This document shows, piece by piece, positions 44,400 to 59,110 of a stretch of DNA of 64,000 nucleotides. The DNA comes from Diabrotica undecimpunctata. Taxonomy: Eukaryota > Arthropoda > Insecta > Coleoptera > Chrysomelidae. The translations under genes and the position numbers were made by a program. The notes below the pieces were generated by a model. The model saw only the letters and a list, made by a program, of their open reading frames with translations. It made no database searches and was not told where the DNA came from. How positions within the stretch are numbered: position 1 is the stretch's first letter; the number at the start of each line of letters is the position of its first letter. The stretch is from positions 93,628,862 to 93,692,861 of the forward strand of contig NC_092804.1 of NCBI RefSeq assembly GCF_040954645.1. Reading direction: 5' to 3'.

Positions 44400-46876
44400 T
44401 CTTCTACTGCACTACCGCTCAAATTGAGCCTTGGCGTCCTTTATTTTTTGCCTCCACCCTTGCTTGTCTGTGAATAATCTTCTCCATACTCGGAATCCTA
44501 ATAGGGCTTGTGCGTCGCTGTTTACTGTGTCTTCCCAGCGCTTTCTTGGCTTTGCAACCGGTCTCTTTCCATGCATTCTAGCATTCAGTGTTGTTTTTGG
44601 TAGCCTATCCTTTTCCATTCTTATCTCATGTCCGGCCCATTGCAATCTTTTATTCTAATGATGTCTGACAGTGGTGCTTCCTTACAAAGTTGATAAAGTT
44701 CGTTGTTGTATCGACTTCTGAAGATTCCGTTTTCACTCACAGGTCCTAGTATTCTCCTCAGTACTTTCCTTTCTAATGTATCGAGTTTGCTTTTGGATTT
44801 TTCTTTCAGGACTTCAGGGCAAAATAAGCTCTGTTTGCCTGCGTTATTCTCTTCCGTATTTCTCCATCTTCTGATCCGTCGATATATATTTCTACTCCTA
44901 GGTATGTAAACTTTTAAACCGTTTCAATGTCCTCTTCATGTATAATGTTTTGTGGGCGTATGATTATGATATTTCTTCTCGTCTGTATCATTATTTTTGT
45001 TTTTTTCTGTGTTAATTTCCAGACCTAGTATTTTTGTTTGCGTTTTTAACTCTGCGTATGTTTCCTATGCTCCTGTTGATGTTCTACTCATAATATTAAT
45101 ATCATCTGCATTAGCGGCTAGTTGAATCGTTCTGTTGGTCAGTAGGTTTCCTCGTCCAGTTTGCATTTGCCTAACCGCTTACTCCAGTGCCAGGTTAAAC
45201 AAAGTTGGGGCCAGCCCATCTCCCTGCTTTAATCCCTGCCAAATTTTGAAAAAGTCTGTTCGGTGGTTTTTATTCGTACACATGCCTGAGTTTCATCCAT
45301 TGTGGCTTTAATGAGTCTAATTAGCTTATGTGGTATTGCCAATTCAGCCAATATATTGTAGAGTTTGTTCCTTTTGACTGAGTCGTATGCCTGTTTTAAA
45401 TCTACAAACACGTTGTGAACATCATTGTCATGTTCCCATGATTTACTCAAGATCTGTTTGACTGTAAATATTTGATCCAGTGTCGATCTTCCCCGTCGCA
45501 GGGCTACTGATTTATAATATACGTGAGGACTTTGTCTTATTTTTTATAGATCGGGCATACTATACTTTTCTTCCAGTCGTCGGATATTTTCTCTTCTTGC
45601 CCTATGTATTTGATGAGCACGTGCATGTGACTTGTTAGGTGCTCGCCACCTACCTTATACAATTCTGCTGGTATTTCGTCAACCTCCGGGGATTTATTGT
45701 TTTTCTAGGCCTTAATAGCTTCGAGAACTTCCTCTATGGTTGGAGCTTCTACTGCATTCTCTACTTCATTTTCTTCTACGTAGTTCGTACCCATTTCATC
45801 TTCCATGTCTACTTGTGTACCAAGAAGGGTCTGAAAATAATGCTTCCAGGTTTCTGTGCTTTCTGATGGCCACTGATTAGTTGCCCACTTTCATTTTTAC
45901 ATAGACTTGTTTGATGTTTATACCCACTTTTTATCTTTTTTTAGGTATTCGTAAGCCCCTGTAATTTCGTTGTTTTTGAAATTTTCTTCCATTTTTTTAT
46001 TTGTCCATTTTCATAGGCTCTTTTTTTATTTCTACACATCTTGTCTGCTTTCCGACTTATGACTTCAAATGATGTTCGCCTTTCCCGTGTTCTTCTTGTT
46101 ATATACATTTTACGTGCTTCATTTCTTTCCTCTATTGCTTGTCTGCACTCGTCATCTAACCATGCTCCTCTTCTCGCCTTTGTCTTCTTTCCCTGGGTGG
46201 ACGCTGCCGCTGTCAGTACTGCTGTTTTGATATTATTCCATTTGTCCTCTATGAAGTGCAGTTCTAGCGTCCTTAACTCATTTGCGACTTATTCTTCGAA
46301 CTTCTCTTTACATTCCTGAATCTTCAGTTTTTCCAGGTCCAGTTTGCTCTTTGTTGTCTTTCGTTTCTTTCTTTGTTAACTATGCATCTAAATTTGTTTT
46401 GGAGTAAAAGATGGTCTGATCCACAGCATGCTTCTCGTCGTGTTCTCACATCTGAGATACTACTGGCTGCCCTTTTGTCTATTAGCACATGGTCGATTTG
46501 ATTGGTTGTCTGATGACATCCATGTCATTTTGTGTATGTCCGTATGTGGGAAGCATGTGGAACTTATAACTATGTTTTTACTGGTGGCAAAATTTATCAA
46601 AAACTCCCCATTCATATCACCCATTTTGATGTCATTTTTGGGCGCATTGTCATATACTATCTCCAGCTGTTGGTAGAAGCTTTCCTTTGTATGTTGTTCT
46701 TGTTCTTCTGTTGGGCAGTGAATGTTTATCATTGTTAGGTTAAAGACGTGGGTGCAAATTCTTAACTTGCATAGCCTTTTACTGACTGCCTGGAAGTCTA
46801 TGATTTTTGACTTAAATTATTATCCACCATAAATGCAACTCCACATTCTTTGCTTCCTTTTTCCTTCCCACTATAT
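44400..46876 (-). mobile_element. RTE-type LINE inserted in the BEL/Pao remnant, degenerate
   Basis: Minus strand, 2477 bp. The endonuclease part (46732-46460: MINIHCPTEEQEQHTKESFY, then KNDIKMGDMNGEF) is followed by the RT (45450-45229: VFVDLKQAYDSVKRNKLYN) and the C-terminus (44645-44412: MQWAGHEIRMEKDRLPKTTL, then KRWEDTVNSDAQAL). Many stops and shifts lie between. The 5' end is truncated within the endonuclease. The target duplication GACTATTTACT at 44389-44399 and 46877-46887 is perfect. Joining the flanks restores the BEL/Pao reading SLNDYLLVGPKLQ. Confidence 0.88.
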
Positions 46877-48540
<1,664 letters not shown>

Positions 48541-49530
48541 AAAAGATAATATGTGAAATTCCATCAACATCGTCTGATCAGGATATAAATGAGGAAAATT
48601 TTACACTACAAACAACTGAAGTTAGAAAAAGTGAAAGTAAAGGACGAAAACGTAAACGTGGAAGTAAAAAACAAGCCAACGAAAAGAATAAAGGAAATAG
48701 TGTCGAAAAATATCTCGTAGGGGAATGGTACAAAAAGAAACGTCTATAGGACCAGACTGCTGTTGTAGAAATAAATGTTTTACACTTTTATACGAAGATG
48801 AGGTGAAACATATTTTTGAGAACTTTTGGAAACTGGGCATCGTTAATATCCAAAATTCATACATATTTGGCGGTATAGAGCTAAAATTTAAATCTCGTAG
48901 TACTACTAAAAATCTAAACACGTATTTCATGACAATCTAATATATTGTAAACTGTAGAGTGGTGTTAAGTTAGCAACTGTGTATCTTCGGACAAATGGAA
49001 ATGGAAACTGGGCATCGTTAATATCCAAAATTCATACATATTTGGCGGCATAGAGCTAAAATTTAAATCTCGTAGTACTACTAAAAATCTAAACACGTAT
49101 TTCATGACAATCTAATATAATGTAAACTGTAGAGTAGTAGTCGGCAACTGTGTATCTTCGGACAAATTTAGATGTATTTTACCGAATAATTTAATATTAA
49201 GTTTTAAAACCCACAAACAGATAACTGCGGTGTTTGTGACAGCTTAAACCTCGTTCTTAATAATGCCGCTTCACAAACTGATGAAGACCCTATACAAAAG
49301 TTAAAATTTAAACAAGAATTGCATCACCGAAAAGCCAAAGGTGACCAAGACGCCATAAAAGAGCCACTCTGGAAGCCTGAACATCTGATGGAATTTATGC
49401 TATTAACATTCGATCTTCAGCAGGCTTTGCCAACTCCTAAATTATCAACAGGGCCAACCTTTTACAAAAAGAAGTTGTTTTGTTACAATTTCAGCATCCA
49501 TAGTTTGTATCCCTCCAAGGGGTATTTCTA
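48541..49530 (+). pseudogene. Second copy of the transposase-like family (see 3681-5941), degenerate
   Basis: After the splice acceptor a Ser/Glu/Lys-rich stretch leads to EWYKKKR and, in another frame, SIGPDCCCRNKCFTLLYEDE and FENFWKLGIVNIQNSYIFGG. After an internal duplication and gaps the frame 49319-49531 reads LLTFDLQQALPTPKLSTGP, then FYKKKLFCYNFSIHSLYP. The DLQQ..PKLSTG..FYKKKL..YN.SIH block aligns with DLQKVMLLPKLTTGVVYYKR..YNLGIH of the first copy. The part with SDSCGGQNRN is missing because PLE-C starts at about 49540. Confidence 0.65.
48831..49169. repeat. Tandem duplication, 175-bp offset
   Basis: AACTGGGCATCG at 48831 recurs at 49006, and the copies stay close to the end of CAACTGTGTATCTTCGGACA. 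It disrupts the pseudogene. Confidence 0.85.
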
Positions 49531-49551
49531 AATGTGGGATGTGGGAACTAA

Positions 49552-50698
49552 TTGCAATTAGTATTTGACACTAACTTGGTCTTTAATGACAAATATTATC
49601 TTCAAATATTTGGGACACCTATGGGTTCCTCAATCTCTCCCATCCTAGTTAATTATGTACTGGATGATTTAGTTTCTGACCGTCTGGGTCTTTTAGATTT
49701 CCAAATCCCTTTTATTAAGCGGTATGTTGATGACTTATTACTAGCCTTACCCCCAGACAAGATTCAGGCCACCTTGTCTGTGTTCAATGAGTTTGATCCT
49801 CATTTACAGTTCACTGTTGAACTTGAGGACTCCAACACTAATAGTATTCCCTTCTTAGACATGCGTGTCATTAGAATGGGAGATAACACCTTAACTTCAA
49901 GTTGGTACAGGAAACCAATGGCCTCTAATAGGTTTCTCAACTACCACTCGTGTCATCCTTTTAAATATAAATTAAACTTAATTAAAACTTTAAGCTGCAG
50001 GCTAAATAGACTAACACATCCGGTTAATCGAAGGGAATCCCTTCAATTACTTAAAAATATTCTGATTGAGAATTCCTATCCATCCTCCCTTATTAATAAA
50101 TACCTTTACTTACAAAGCTATGGTTCCTCTTTAAATGACATACCCAACGGTGACCAACTTAGAATAATATCAAATAATTCAATAAATAGCACTGTTCTGC
50201 CTAATACTGTACTTGGGACTCCAACTACCCATTATTCATCACTACCTTATTTTCCTCAAGTTACTGAGAAACTCGTTAAACTGTACAAACAAAATAACGT
50301 ACCTGTTAAAATTGCAGTTAAGAATGCTAAGACTGTTTTCTAAAACTAAAACACTCTTGTCCCTTCTGGAACAAATTAATGTAATCTATCATATACCTTG
50401 TGCTGAGAGTGACTCATGTTACATCTGTCAGACAGGGAGATCACTGAGAAGGCGTCTTACGACACACCGCAGTGATATCAACTTATCTAAGCATACCTGT
50501 GCTCTTGTCCAGCATGCTATTAACTCTAAGCACAAAGTAAACTTTAATGAATTTAAAATTCTTGGCAATGAACGTAACCTCGTCAAAAGACAGTTCTTGG
50601 AAATGTGTTCAATACTAAAACACCCAAATGCTCTTAATAAGAGAACCGACATTAGTAACTTGAGCCAAATTTATCATGCATTAATTTTGCAGAATTAG
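49552..50698 (+). pseudogene. PLE-C reverse transcriptase and GIY-YIG, one frameshift
   Basis: Frame 1 (49552-50343) has GTPMGSSISPILVNYVLDD, catalytic KRYVDDLLLALPPDK, IPFLDMRVI and WYRKPMASNRFLNYHS. A frameshift near 50335 leads into frame 2 (to 50698): NVIYHIPCAESDSCYICQTG, then RSLRRRLTTHRSD and ALVQHAINSKHKVNF, ending FLEMCSILKHPNALNKRTD. This is a PLE reverse transcriptase followed by GIY-YIG with the usual Cys pair. The N-terminal RT motifs are missing. Its end resembles that of PLE-B, so B and C are closer to each other than to A. Confidence 0.88.
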
Positions 50699-51706
50699 GC
50701 TTAATATGTTATTTACTTTGAATTGTCCCTTAAGGTGTTTTTATCATATTTTCATATTTAATAAATTCAAATAAAAATAAAAATAGAATAAATTATTCGT
50801 ACTTTTCATACATATCACCTTTACATACATAAAGTAATTGTTTTTTTTTTGATTAACTTGTTTAGTAAAATTTTAAATTGAAACTGATTCATAGAATCTT
50901 TTTCATTCACAGTTCCAAATGATATGAACCTTAAACTGTGGAAGTTGAATTCATCTTCACCTGTTGGCTGGCTAACCAGTGACAACGTAAATATTATAAT
51001 ATATGATATTTTGGATTGACCTCGCATGCTTTGTTCTTTGGTTTACTAAACCAATCACTGGGGAGAAAATGGTGATCTTAACCACCTTTTCCTTTCATTT
51101 TTTGGCTTTTTAATGACAAGTTGTCACCCAAATTTATCATACTCTTTAAATGTACCGCTCTATTGCACTAGAGGTTGGTATTTCGCCTTGCTGTTCTGTC
51201 ATATTGACCTCAAGGCCATGTCTTTTCACGTTGTTTGCGTGGGTGTTACACCTGTTAATTTATTTACCTGCTGCATTCAGTAAGCTAAAGACTGGCAACT
51301 TCATTTTTTACTTTTAAATACTATATTTTAATCTTAATAATTCAATAATGTTACCTAAAGTGAAAATTAAAATTTAACTGATTATAAATAAATTGTTGGA
51401 AGTGCATCTCATGATCTTTCTAGTTCTCTACATATCAAAATTTTTAATGTTTTTTTACTTAAGTTTTTTATAATAACTTTTTTATATACATGTATGATTA
51501 TCACATGTTCTTTTGCTGTGCTAATTCTGATAATTTGTAAACTATACTTAGTTTCAATTAATTGTTTATACAACTTTATCTCTAAATGTCCAGTATCGTA
51601 AGCTTTTTCACATTTTTAATATCATTGACTGCTACATGTCTTTGTAAGGTAACACACATGTTTTAACTTCTCTATGGATGTTTGGTTTCATATTGTTCTT
51701 TTTAGA

Positions 51707-51748
51707 TGAACTGATGATGCTCTCTGAGCAGAAAGCGAAACGTCTTCA
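51707..51748 (+). ncRNA. Hammerhead ribozyme motif, PLE-C
   Basis: Stem I TGAA/TTCA, canonical core CTGATGA (51711-51717), stem II GCT/AGC (or the inner TGCTC/GAGCA), GAA (51737-51739), ACGT (51740-51743), C17 at 51744. All invariant core bases are present. Confidence 0.8.
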
Positions 51749-51862
51749 ATAAATAGATGAAGTAGCCACCTTCTTTGTCTTTTATTTCTCCACTTTGACC
51801 GAAAAAACCCACCACTCTTCGAGTGTTCCTTAGTTTATATTGGATTGACGGTCGTACTCCTT

Positions 51863-51865
<3 letters not shown>

Positions 51866-51916
<51 letters not shown>
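51866..51916. repeat. (TA)n microsatellite
   Basis: TA run between PLE-C and the Tc1 element. Confidence 0.95.
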
Positions 51917-53554
<1,638 letters not shown>

Positions 53555-53613
53555 AAGTTTTATTTTGGGGTTGCAGTCATTAATAGGGCAGGAAAGTGAA
53601 ACTCTTTGTTCTT

Positions 53614-53652
53614 TATCTAGCTTTCGCAAAATTTATTTGCTTCTTCAGGATA
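53614..53652 (-). ncRNA. Hammerhead ribozyme motif, palindrome 1, left arm
   Basis: Stem I TATC/GATA, canonical core CTGAAGA, stem II GCAAA/TTTGC, GAA, AGCT as stem III, A17. Confidence 0.8.
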
Positions 53653-53929
53653 TGCTAAAATATGGTATCAGTAAATACAATGAAATTAAAATTAAATAGC
53701 ATTGTATAAAACTAGTATAAAAACTTACAACATGAGGTTAATCCATTAAATTTTCAAATTTACAAAACATTAAAACTTAACTTATTAAAATTATCTAGTT
53801 ATGTGAGTACAATGTTTTGTAAATTTGAAAATTTAATGGATTAACCTCATGTTGTAAGTTTTTATACTAGTTTTATATTATGCTATTTAATTTTAATTTC
53901 ATTGTATTTACTGATACCATATTTTAGCG

Positions 53930-53968
53930 TATTCTGAAGAAGCAAATAAATTTTGCGAAAGCTAGATA
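53930..53968 (+). ncRNA. Hammerhead ribozyme motif, palindrome 1, right arm
   Basis: Same as the left arm with TATT in stem I, which keeps pairing by a G-U pair. Confidence 0.8.
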
Positions 53969-54063
53969 AAGAACAAAGAGTTTCACTTTCCTGCCCTATT
54001 AATGACTGCAACCCCAAAATAAAACTTTATTTTACATAACGTGTCAGTCAATAATACCTAACT

Positions 54064-54166
<103 letters not shown>

Positions 54167-55112
54167 CAGGGTGGTCCGTAAGTAATTGTACAAAAAGAAA
54201 CAGTAGATTCTACACCTTAAAATATTACGATTTAAGCCAAATTGCTATAATAAAATGTTGATATTAAGAAAGATACAGGGTGTTAAAGTGCAAATTTAAA
54301 ATTTTATTTTTCGCTATAACTTTCATGTTTGTAAACATTTATGTATAAAAATTTACAACTGGGTACTTTTAAATATGAGAAATTATAATTTGATGCACAC
54401 TTTGATGTAACTGATAGAGGGCGCCACATATGCTACATATGTGGTATAAATTTTCACTTAACTTTTTTGCTCTTTAAGATACCTGTATTTGGGACAAAAA
54501 TTATTAAAGATACATTATTTTAACAAAAAAAAAGGTATACCTGTTAATAACTTCAAAATTCAACAGTTTTCGAGATAATCGTATTTTACAAATCAGCTGC
54601 ATAATTATGATTTAAGGCAATTATTCCAGGCAACGAAGAAAAATTAGACAAAAACATTAATACTTCTGAATTTTGGTATAAAATACCTTTAACTAAAGTT
54701 AATAGTTAACGAAATATTAAATAAAATAAATGTATCAGCAGGATTAATAACAGGATTTGACAAAATAACAGAATAATAGGATTTTACATAAAACATTTTA
54801 GGTTTTATGTTAAATTAAAGTCATAATCAAAACATTTTGTTTACAAACCAAATTAAGAAATAGTTAAACTAAATAAAATAACTTTTTGCCAAAGTAAGTG
54901 TTCGATATGTCCACCATTTTCTTTAATTCATTTGTCAATATATTCCATAAAAGATCGTCTCATATTAAATAGCATCATTGGTCCAAAAGAAACTGCTGCA
55001 GTATTTATTTCTTCCCATAGTTGGTTGCGAATGTTTATGGGATTCTTATAGACACGTTGTTTTAATGCGCCCCATACACCAAAATCAAGCGGATTATATT
55101 CTGGGCTACGTG

Positions 55113-55638
55113 GTGGCTATAATGTATAATGGATGAATATATTCTTTTGGATACATATCCAAATCTTATGGTATATTATGGAACTACATCTTATTTATCG
55201 CAGCGGTTAAATAATGTATTAAACTGTGATATATCTCGTTCATTGGTTACTTATATACACACGGAATAACCTATCGACGACATTACTTATTTATATGATT
55301 ACGTTACAGCTTACGAGTAACTATAATTACATCTCGAACAAATAGACTATTATGATTTACTAACGAATTAATATTATGCTGAACTAAATTGCCTGTGTGT
55401 TTACTATATTTATAACAATATCGGTTATTAGGCCAATGATGATGTTTTTGTAAAAATGCTGAGTCTTTAAGGTTAGATTTGTAGCAAAAGTATTATGAAA
55501 CAAAACACATATGCGTTATTCAATACCTGTGCTCTAGTTTCTATTTGTCCTAATAAAAATGTGTAAACAATTTACGTAATGAATAATAAATATGCTTTTC
55601 GGATTTTTTTTTAATTAAATAATTATATCAATATTTCA
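55113..55638. other. 526-bp insertion in the transposase, unidentified
   Basis: It interrupts the transposase exactly between IPW and PPRSP codons. AT-rich, no coding, no recognised family; possibly a small non-autonomous transposon. Confidence 0.5.
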
Positions 55639-55816
55639 CCATATTGCCAAGGAATATGATTACCACGACCAATCCAACTTTCAGAAAAGTTGTATTTAAG
55701 TATGTTCTAACTAATTGATGGATTCGACCGTTACTTGATGGAAATTCATTTTATGTAACAATAAAACACTGAAAACTTTGTTTTCAAAACTTCCACAAAA
55801 TTTATTTTAAATTCTT

Positions 55817-55857
55817 ATCACTACAGCTGTTTCGGCTAATTGCCTTTCTCAAGTGAT
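55817..55857 (-). ncRNA. Hammerhead ribozyme motif, palindrome 2, left arm
   Basis: Stem I ATCAC/GTGAT, core TTGAGAA (U3-A8), stem II GGC/GCC, GAA, self-complementary ACAGCTGT as stem III, A17. Confidence 0.75.
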
Positions 55858-56123
55858 CTGTTTTTGGCATGGGTTTACACTTTATAATCTCTAATGAAAT
55901 AGGTTGAGGAGGGGAGAACTGTTTGTCTCAAGCTGGTCATTCAGAATTATATCTGTGTTTTTTAATTTGTTGATTTCCATAGCTATCTTTGTTAGAATCT
56001 ATGGAAATCAACAAATTAAAAAACACAGATATAATTCTGAATGACCAGCTTGAGACAAACAGTTCTCGCCTCCTCAACCTATTTCATTAGAGACTATAAA
56101 GTGTAAACCCATGCCAAAAACAG

Positions 56124-56164
56124 ATCACTTGAGAAAGGTAATTAGCCGAAACAGCTGTAGTGAT
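56124..56164 (+). ncRNA. Hammerhead ribozyme motif, palindrome 2, right arm
   Basis: As the left arm, with GGT in stem II giving one wobble pair. Confidence 0.75.
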
Positions 56165-56337
56165 AAGAATTTAAAATAAATTTTGTGGAAGTTTTGAAAA
56201 CAAAGTTTTCAGTGTTTTATTGTTATGTTCTAACTGCCTTCTGGTGGTGTACCATCTTGCATAAACCACATATTTTGGGTTTTCAGCATTTTACAATGGA
56301 GAAAAAGTAATACAACGCCATTATAAAAACTTAAGAA

Positions 56338-56418
56338 GCGATAGAAAAGGGAAATTGTAAAGATGATGACGGCCAACGTCTGAATACGGAAACGGCACCT
56401 AAAGAAGAAGATGAAGAA
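56338..56418 (+). pseudogene. LINE 3' tail
   Basis: Resembles the end of the LINE at 24230-24300 (GATGACGGCCAACGT.TGAATAC, then CGGCAC and an AAGAAGAAG-rich tail). Only the last codons are present. Confidence 0.6.
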
Positions 56419-56979
56419 TCTTTTCTCCAATAAGACATTTTGTGATGTTACATTATCATCTTTGAGTTGTTTTAATAAGAATAAACTATGAATTATGCCT
56501 ATCTACAGGTATTCAGTGCTTTACGGCACAAATATCAAACTAAGAATTATTATGCAGCTGACTTATAAAATGCGATTATCTTGAAAACGGTTGAATTTTT
56601 AGGTTACTAACAAGTATACCTTTTCTTTGTAAAAATAATGTATGTTTAATATTTTTTAACACAAATTAAGCTAACTTAAAGAGCAAAAATGTTAAGCGCA
56701 AATTTATGCTACACATGTAGTATATGTGGCGCCCTCTATTAGTTACATTAAAGTGTGTATAAAATTATAATTTATCCTACTCAAAAGCATCCAACTGTAA
56801 ATTTTTGTTTAAAAATATTTACAAACCTAAAAGTTATAGCGAAAAATAAAATTTTAAATTTCCACTTTACACCCTGTATCTTTCTTAATATCAACATTTT
56901 GTTAAAGCAAGTTGGCTTAAATCGTAATATTTTAAAGTGCAGAATCTACGTTTTCTGTTTGTACAATTATTTAAGGACC

Positions 56980-56984
<5 letters not shown>

Positions 56985-57074
<90 letters not shown>
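56985..57074. repeat. (TA)n microsatellite
   Basis: TA run between the mariner-like element and palindrome 3. Confidence 0.95.
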
Positions 57075-57078
<4 letters not shown>

Positions 57079-57138
57079 GGGGTTGAGGTTAATTGGGTAT
57101 ACAGCTGATTGAAAGCCAAGTGTACTCTGTTCAACAAT

Positions 57139-57178
57139 TCATTATATTTCGCCAATTTTCATTGGCATCATCAGATGA
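57139..57178 (-). ncRNA. Hammerhead ribozyme motif, palindrome 3, left arm
   Basis: Stem I TCAT/ATGA, canonical core CTGATGA, stem II GCCAAT/ATTGGC with loop GAAA, GAA, ATAT as stem III, A17. Confidence 0.82.
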
Positions 57179-57404
57179 CAGCTACAATTATTTAAAACAT
57201 GGTAAAATACAATTTAATAATAGTTTGTTGTTTATATACTTACTTAATTGAGGTTAATGGCAGTGCGATTTATTTTAATAACATCTACAAAATAATATAT
57301 ATATAAATAATAAATCGCACTGCCATTAACCTCAATTAAGTAAGTATATAAACAACAAACTATTATTAAATTGTATTTTACCATGTTTTAAATAATTGTA
57401 GCTC

Positions 57405-57444
57405 TCATCTGATGATGCCAATGAAAATTGGCGAAATATAATGA
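57405..57444 (+). ncRNA. Hammerhead ribozyme motif, palindrome 3, right arm
   Basis: Identical to the left arm; all core bases canonical. Confidence 0.82.
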
Positions 57445-57539
57445 ATTGTTGAACAGAGTACACTTGGCTTTCAATCAGCTGTATACCCAATTAACCTCAA
57501 CCCCCCTTTTTTATCTACCAGTTCAGCTGTTATTTTAGA

Positions 57540-57540
<1 letters not shown>

Positions 57541-57604
<64 letters not shown>
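57541..57604. repeat. (TA)n microsatellite
   Basis: TA run against the left LTR of the second gag-only element. Confidence 0.95.
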
Positions 57605-57611
<7 letters not shown>

Positions 57612-59110
57612 GATATTTAAAGTCTTGGTGCGCCAAGAAATAATTAGCTAATTAATTTTTTTGATTAATTAAAATTATTTAAATGATATGATTATGACTT
57701 TATCACAATTTTTAATTCTTTTATCTCAGGGTTAAATTCGTGCTTCAATATCTATGCTATTACATGTGAAAGGTAAGGTCCAGAGAATACCGGAATAATA
57801 AAAAACACATATGATCTAACACTATATATTGAAATAAAAATAATGAAATAATTCACACTCAAACGTTTTCAATAAACAAACCTCATATAAGGATTCTCAA
57901 GATTTTGTTCTCCGTACGTGAACAATCAAAATTTATGGTACAAACAATATTAATTGAAATCTCAAAATCCCAAACTATTCTAACTCTCCTAATCAAAATA
58001 TTTATATCCTTTCTAAATTACGTGTAAAAATTGTGTTATCAATAAAAGAAAAAAAACTGCAGAAAACAAAAATATCTCTCTCTGATGATGAGTGGTCCAA
58101 ATCCTTGTTCCTTGTAGACTGTATTGTCTCCTCTCAAACCGCTCCCTATGTAACCAGCAATCTTACACAGATTGTTGCAAGTATATCGTCCTTAATGATC
58201 TCCTTCAAAAGCACAAAACATTCAACTTATGATAGCCTTTCTCCTCTCGATAAACTGAATCTCTCGTTGGCCCGAGTGAAAAATGACTCTTGGAATATCT
58301 TCTCTTTACGATAAACTGAATCTCTCGTTGGCCTGAACAGTGACTCTTGGAATATAAGTAAAGAAATATAACTTACAATATTTTGCTGCTTCAGCTCTGT
58401 CAGATACACTAACTCCACAAAACTCACTAACATTCAACACTACTGCTTGCTACATTTCAGGAACCGACCAGAGAACAATCACTGTTCCTCTTACAGATTT
58501 GGAAAACCAACTGCTCCTGTTTTCTCTCTCCTCAATCTCGCTAAACTTTTTCCTACATACTTATCCCACCTTTTTCAATCTCCGCCAATCAAAACTCGTC
58601 ACAATTCCCCCATTTTTTCATTTCGATAACAAACAAATTTTTACCTATAATTATAAAATTTCCTAAAACTTATTTACAAATAATATTTTCTATAATTCTT
58701 AAAAACTAACAAAAACCTCTTTCTAAAATCTCTTCTATTTGTCTCTAATCACTGCATTAATGTATTTTGGAAAACCCCGTTCAATTGTCTTTTTGTTTTC
58801 ACTTAAAATTATGCGGGTCACTCAAGTATAACAAAGAAATAATTTATGCAAAGCTTACATTTTGTTTAGTACAGGTAATTCAAGAAATTAATAACTCTCC
58901 TTCTTCGAAATGTTTGTTGGATATTATCCTACTTATCTGAATTATTTTAATGTTATTGAATTTTGAAATATTTTTAAACAAACCAATATTTTTCTCGATT
59001 TTACATATCATAACAAATCCCCGCCATTTGATCTGCCGAAAACTCTTTGTTAAATTTTAAAAATGACAAAAGTTTTCTAGGATCAAATTATTTCACTATG
59101 TTATTAAAAT

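Larger units (their letters stand above)
49540..51864 (+). mobile_element. PLE-C, 5'-truncated, with 3' pLTR
   Basis: Starts within the reverse transcriptase, continues through GIY-YIG (to 50698), then about 1.15 kb of 3' UTR and pLTR with a hammerhead motif at 51707-51748. It ends at (TA)n 51866. There is no inverted cap at the 5' end; it is joined directly to the transposase-like pseudogene. Confidence 0.85.
55713..56223. mobile_element. Short palindromic PLE-derived element 2, with 12-bp target duplication
   Basis: Arms 55757-55982 and 56001-56226 are inverted around an 18-bp spacer. A 44-bp unpaired extension (55713-55756) precedes the left arm. The flanking repeat TATGTTCTAACT (55701-55712 and 56224-56235) is a target duplication, and the transposase codons join across it. 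There is no coding sequence. Each arm has a hammerhead motif. Confidence 0.82.
54890..56305 (-). pseudogene. Mariner-like transposase, catalytic half, split by two insertions
   Basis: Piece 1 (56305-56236) reads MWFMQDGTPPE, with the second catalytic Asp. Piece 2 (55712-55639) reads YNFSESWIGRGNHIPW. Piece 3 (55112-54890) reads PPRSPEYNPLDFGVWG with the third catalytic Asp, then a C-terminus ending GGHIEHLLW. Joined in order they match the arthropod mariner-type core WFMQDG..WIGRG..WPPRSPDL.PLDF. About 38 residues separate the two Asp, near the 37-39 of DDxD types. The N-terminal half is lost. Confidence 0.8.
54167..56984 (-). mobile_element. Mariner-like transposon with ~450-bp terminal inverted repeats
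   Basis: Left TIR from CAGGGTGGTCCGTAAGTAAT at 54167 to about 54620; right TIR about 56535-56984, ending in the complement GGACCACCCT. TA arrays flank both sides. Inside are scattered pieces of one minus-strand transposase, split by two insertions (55113-55638 and 55713-56223), and a LINE tail at 56338-56418. Confidence 0.82.
57075..57517. mobile_element. Short palindromic PLE-derived element 3
   Basis: Arms 57075-57277 and 57314-57517, inverted around a ~36-bp spacer with a short TA run. There is no coding sequence, and each arm has one canonical hammerhead motif. (TA)n lies on both sides (left directly, right 24 bp away). Confidence 0.8.

Noticed and set aside
46041..46319. Plus-strand frames within 44400-46876
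   Set aside because: Antisense of the RTE element, whose minus strand shows real endonuclease and RT motifs.
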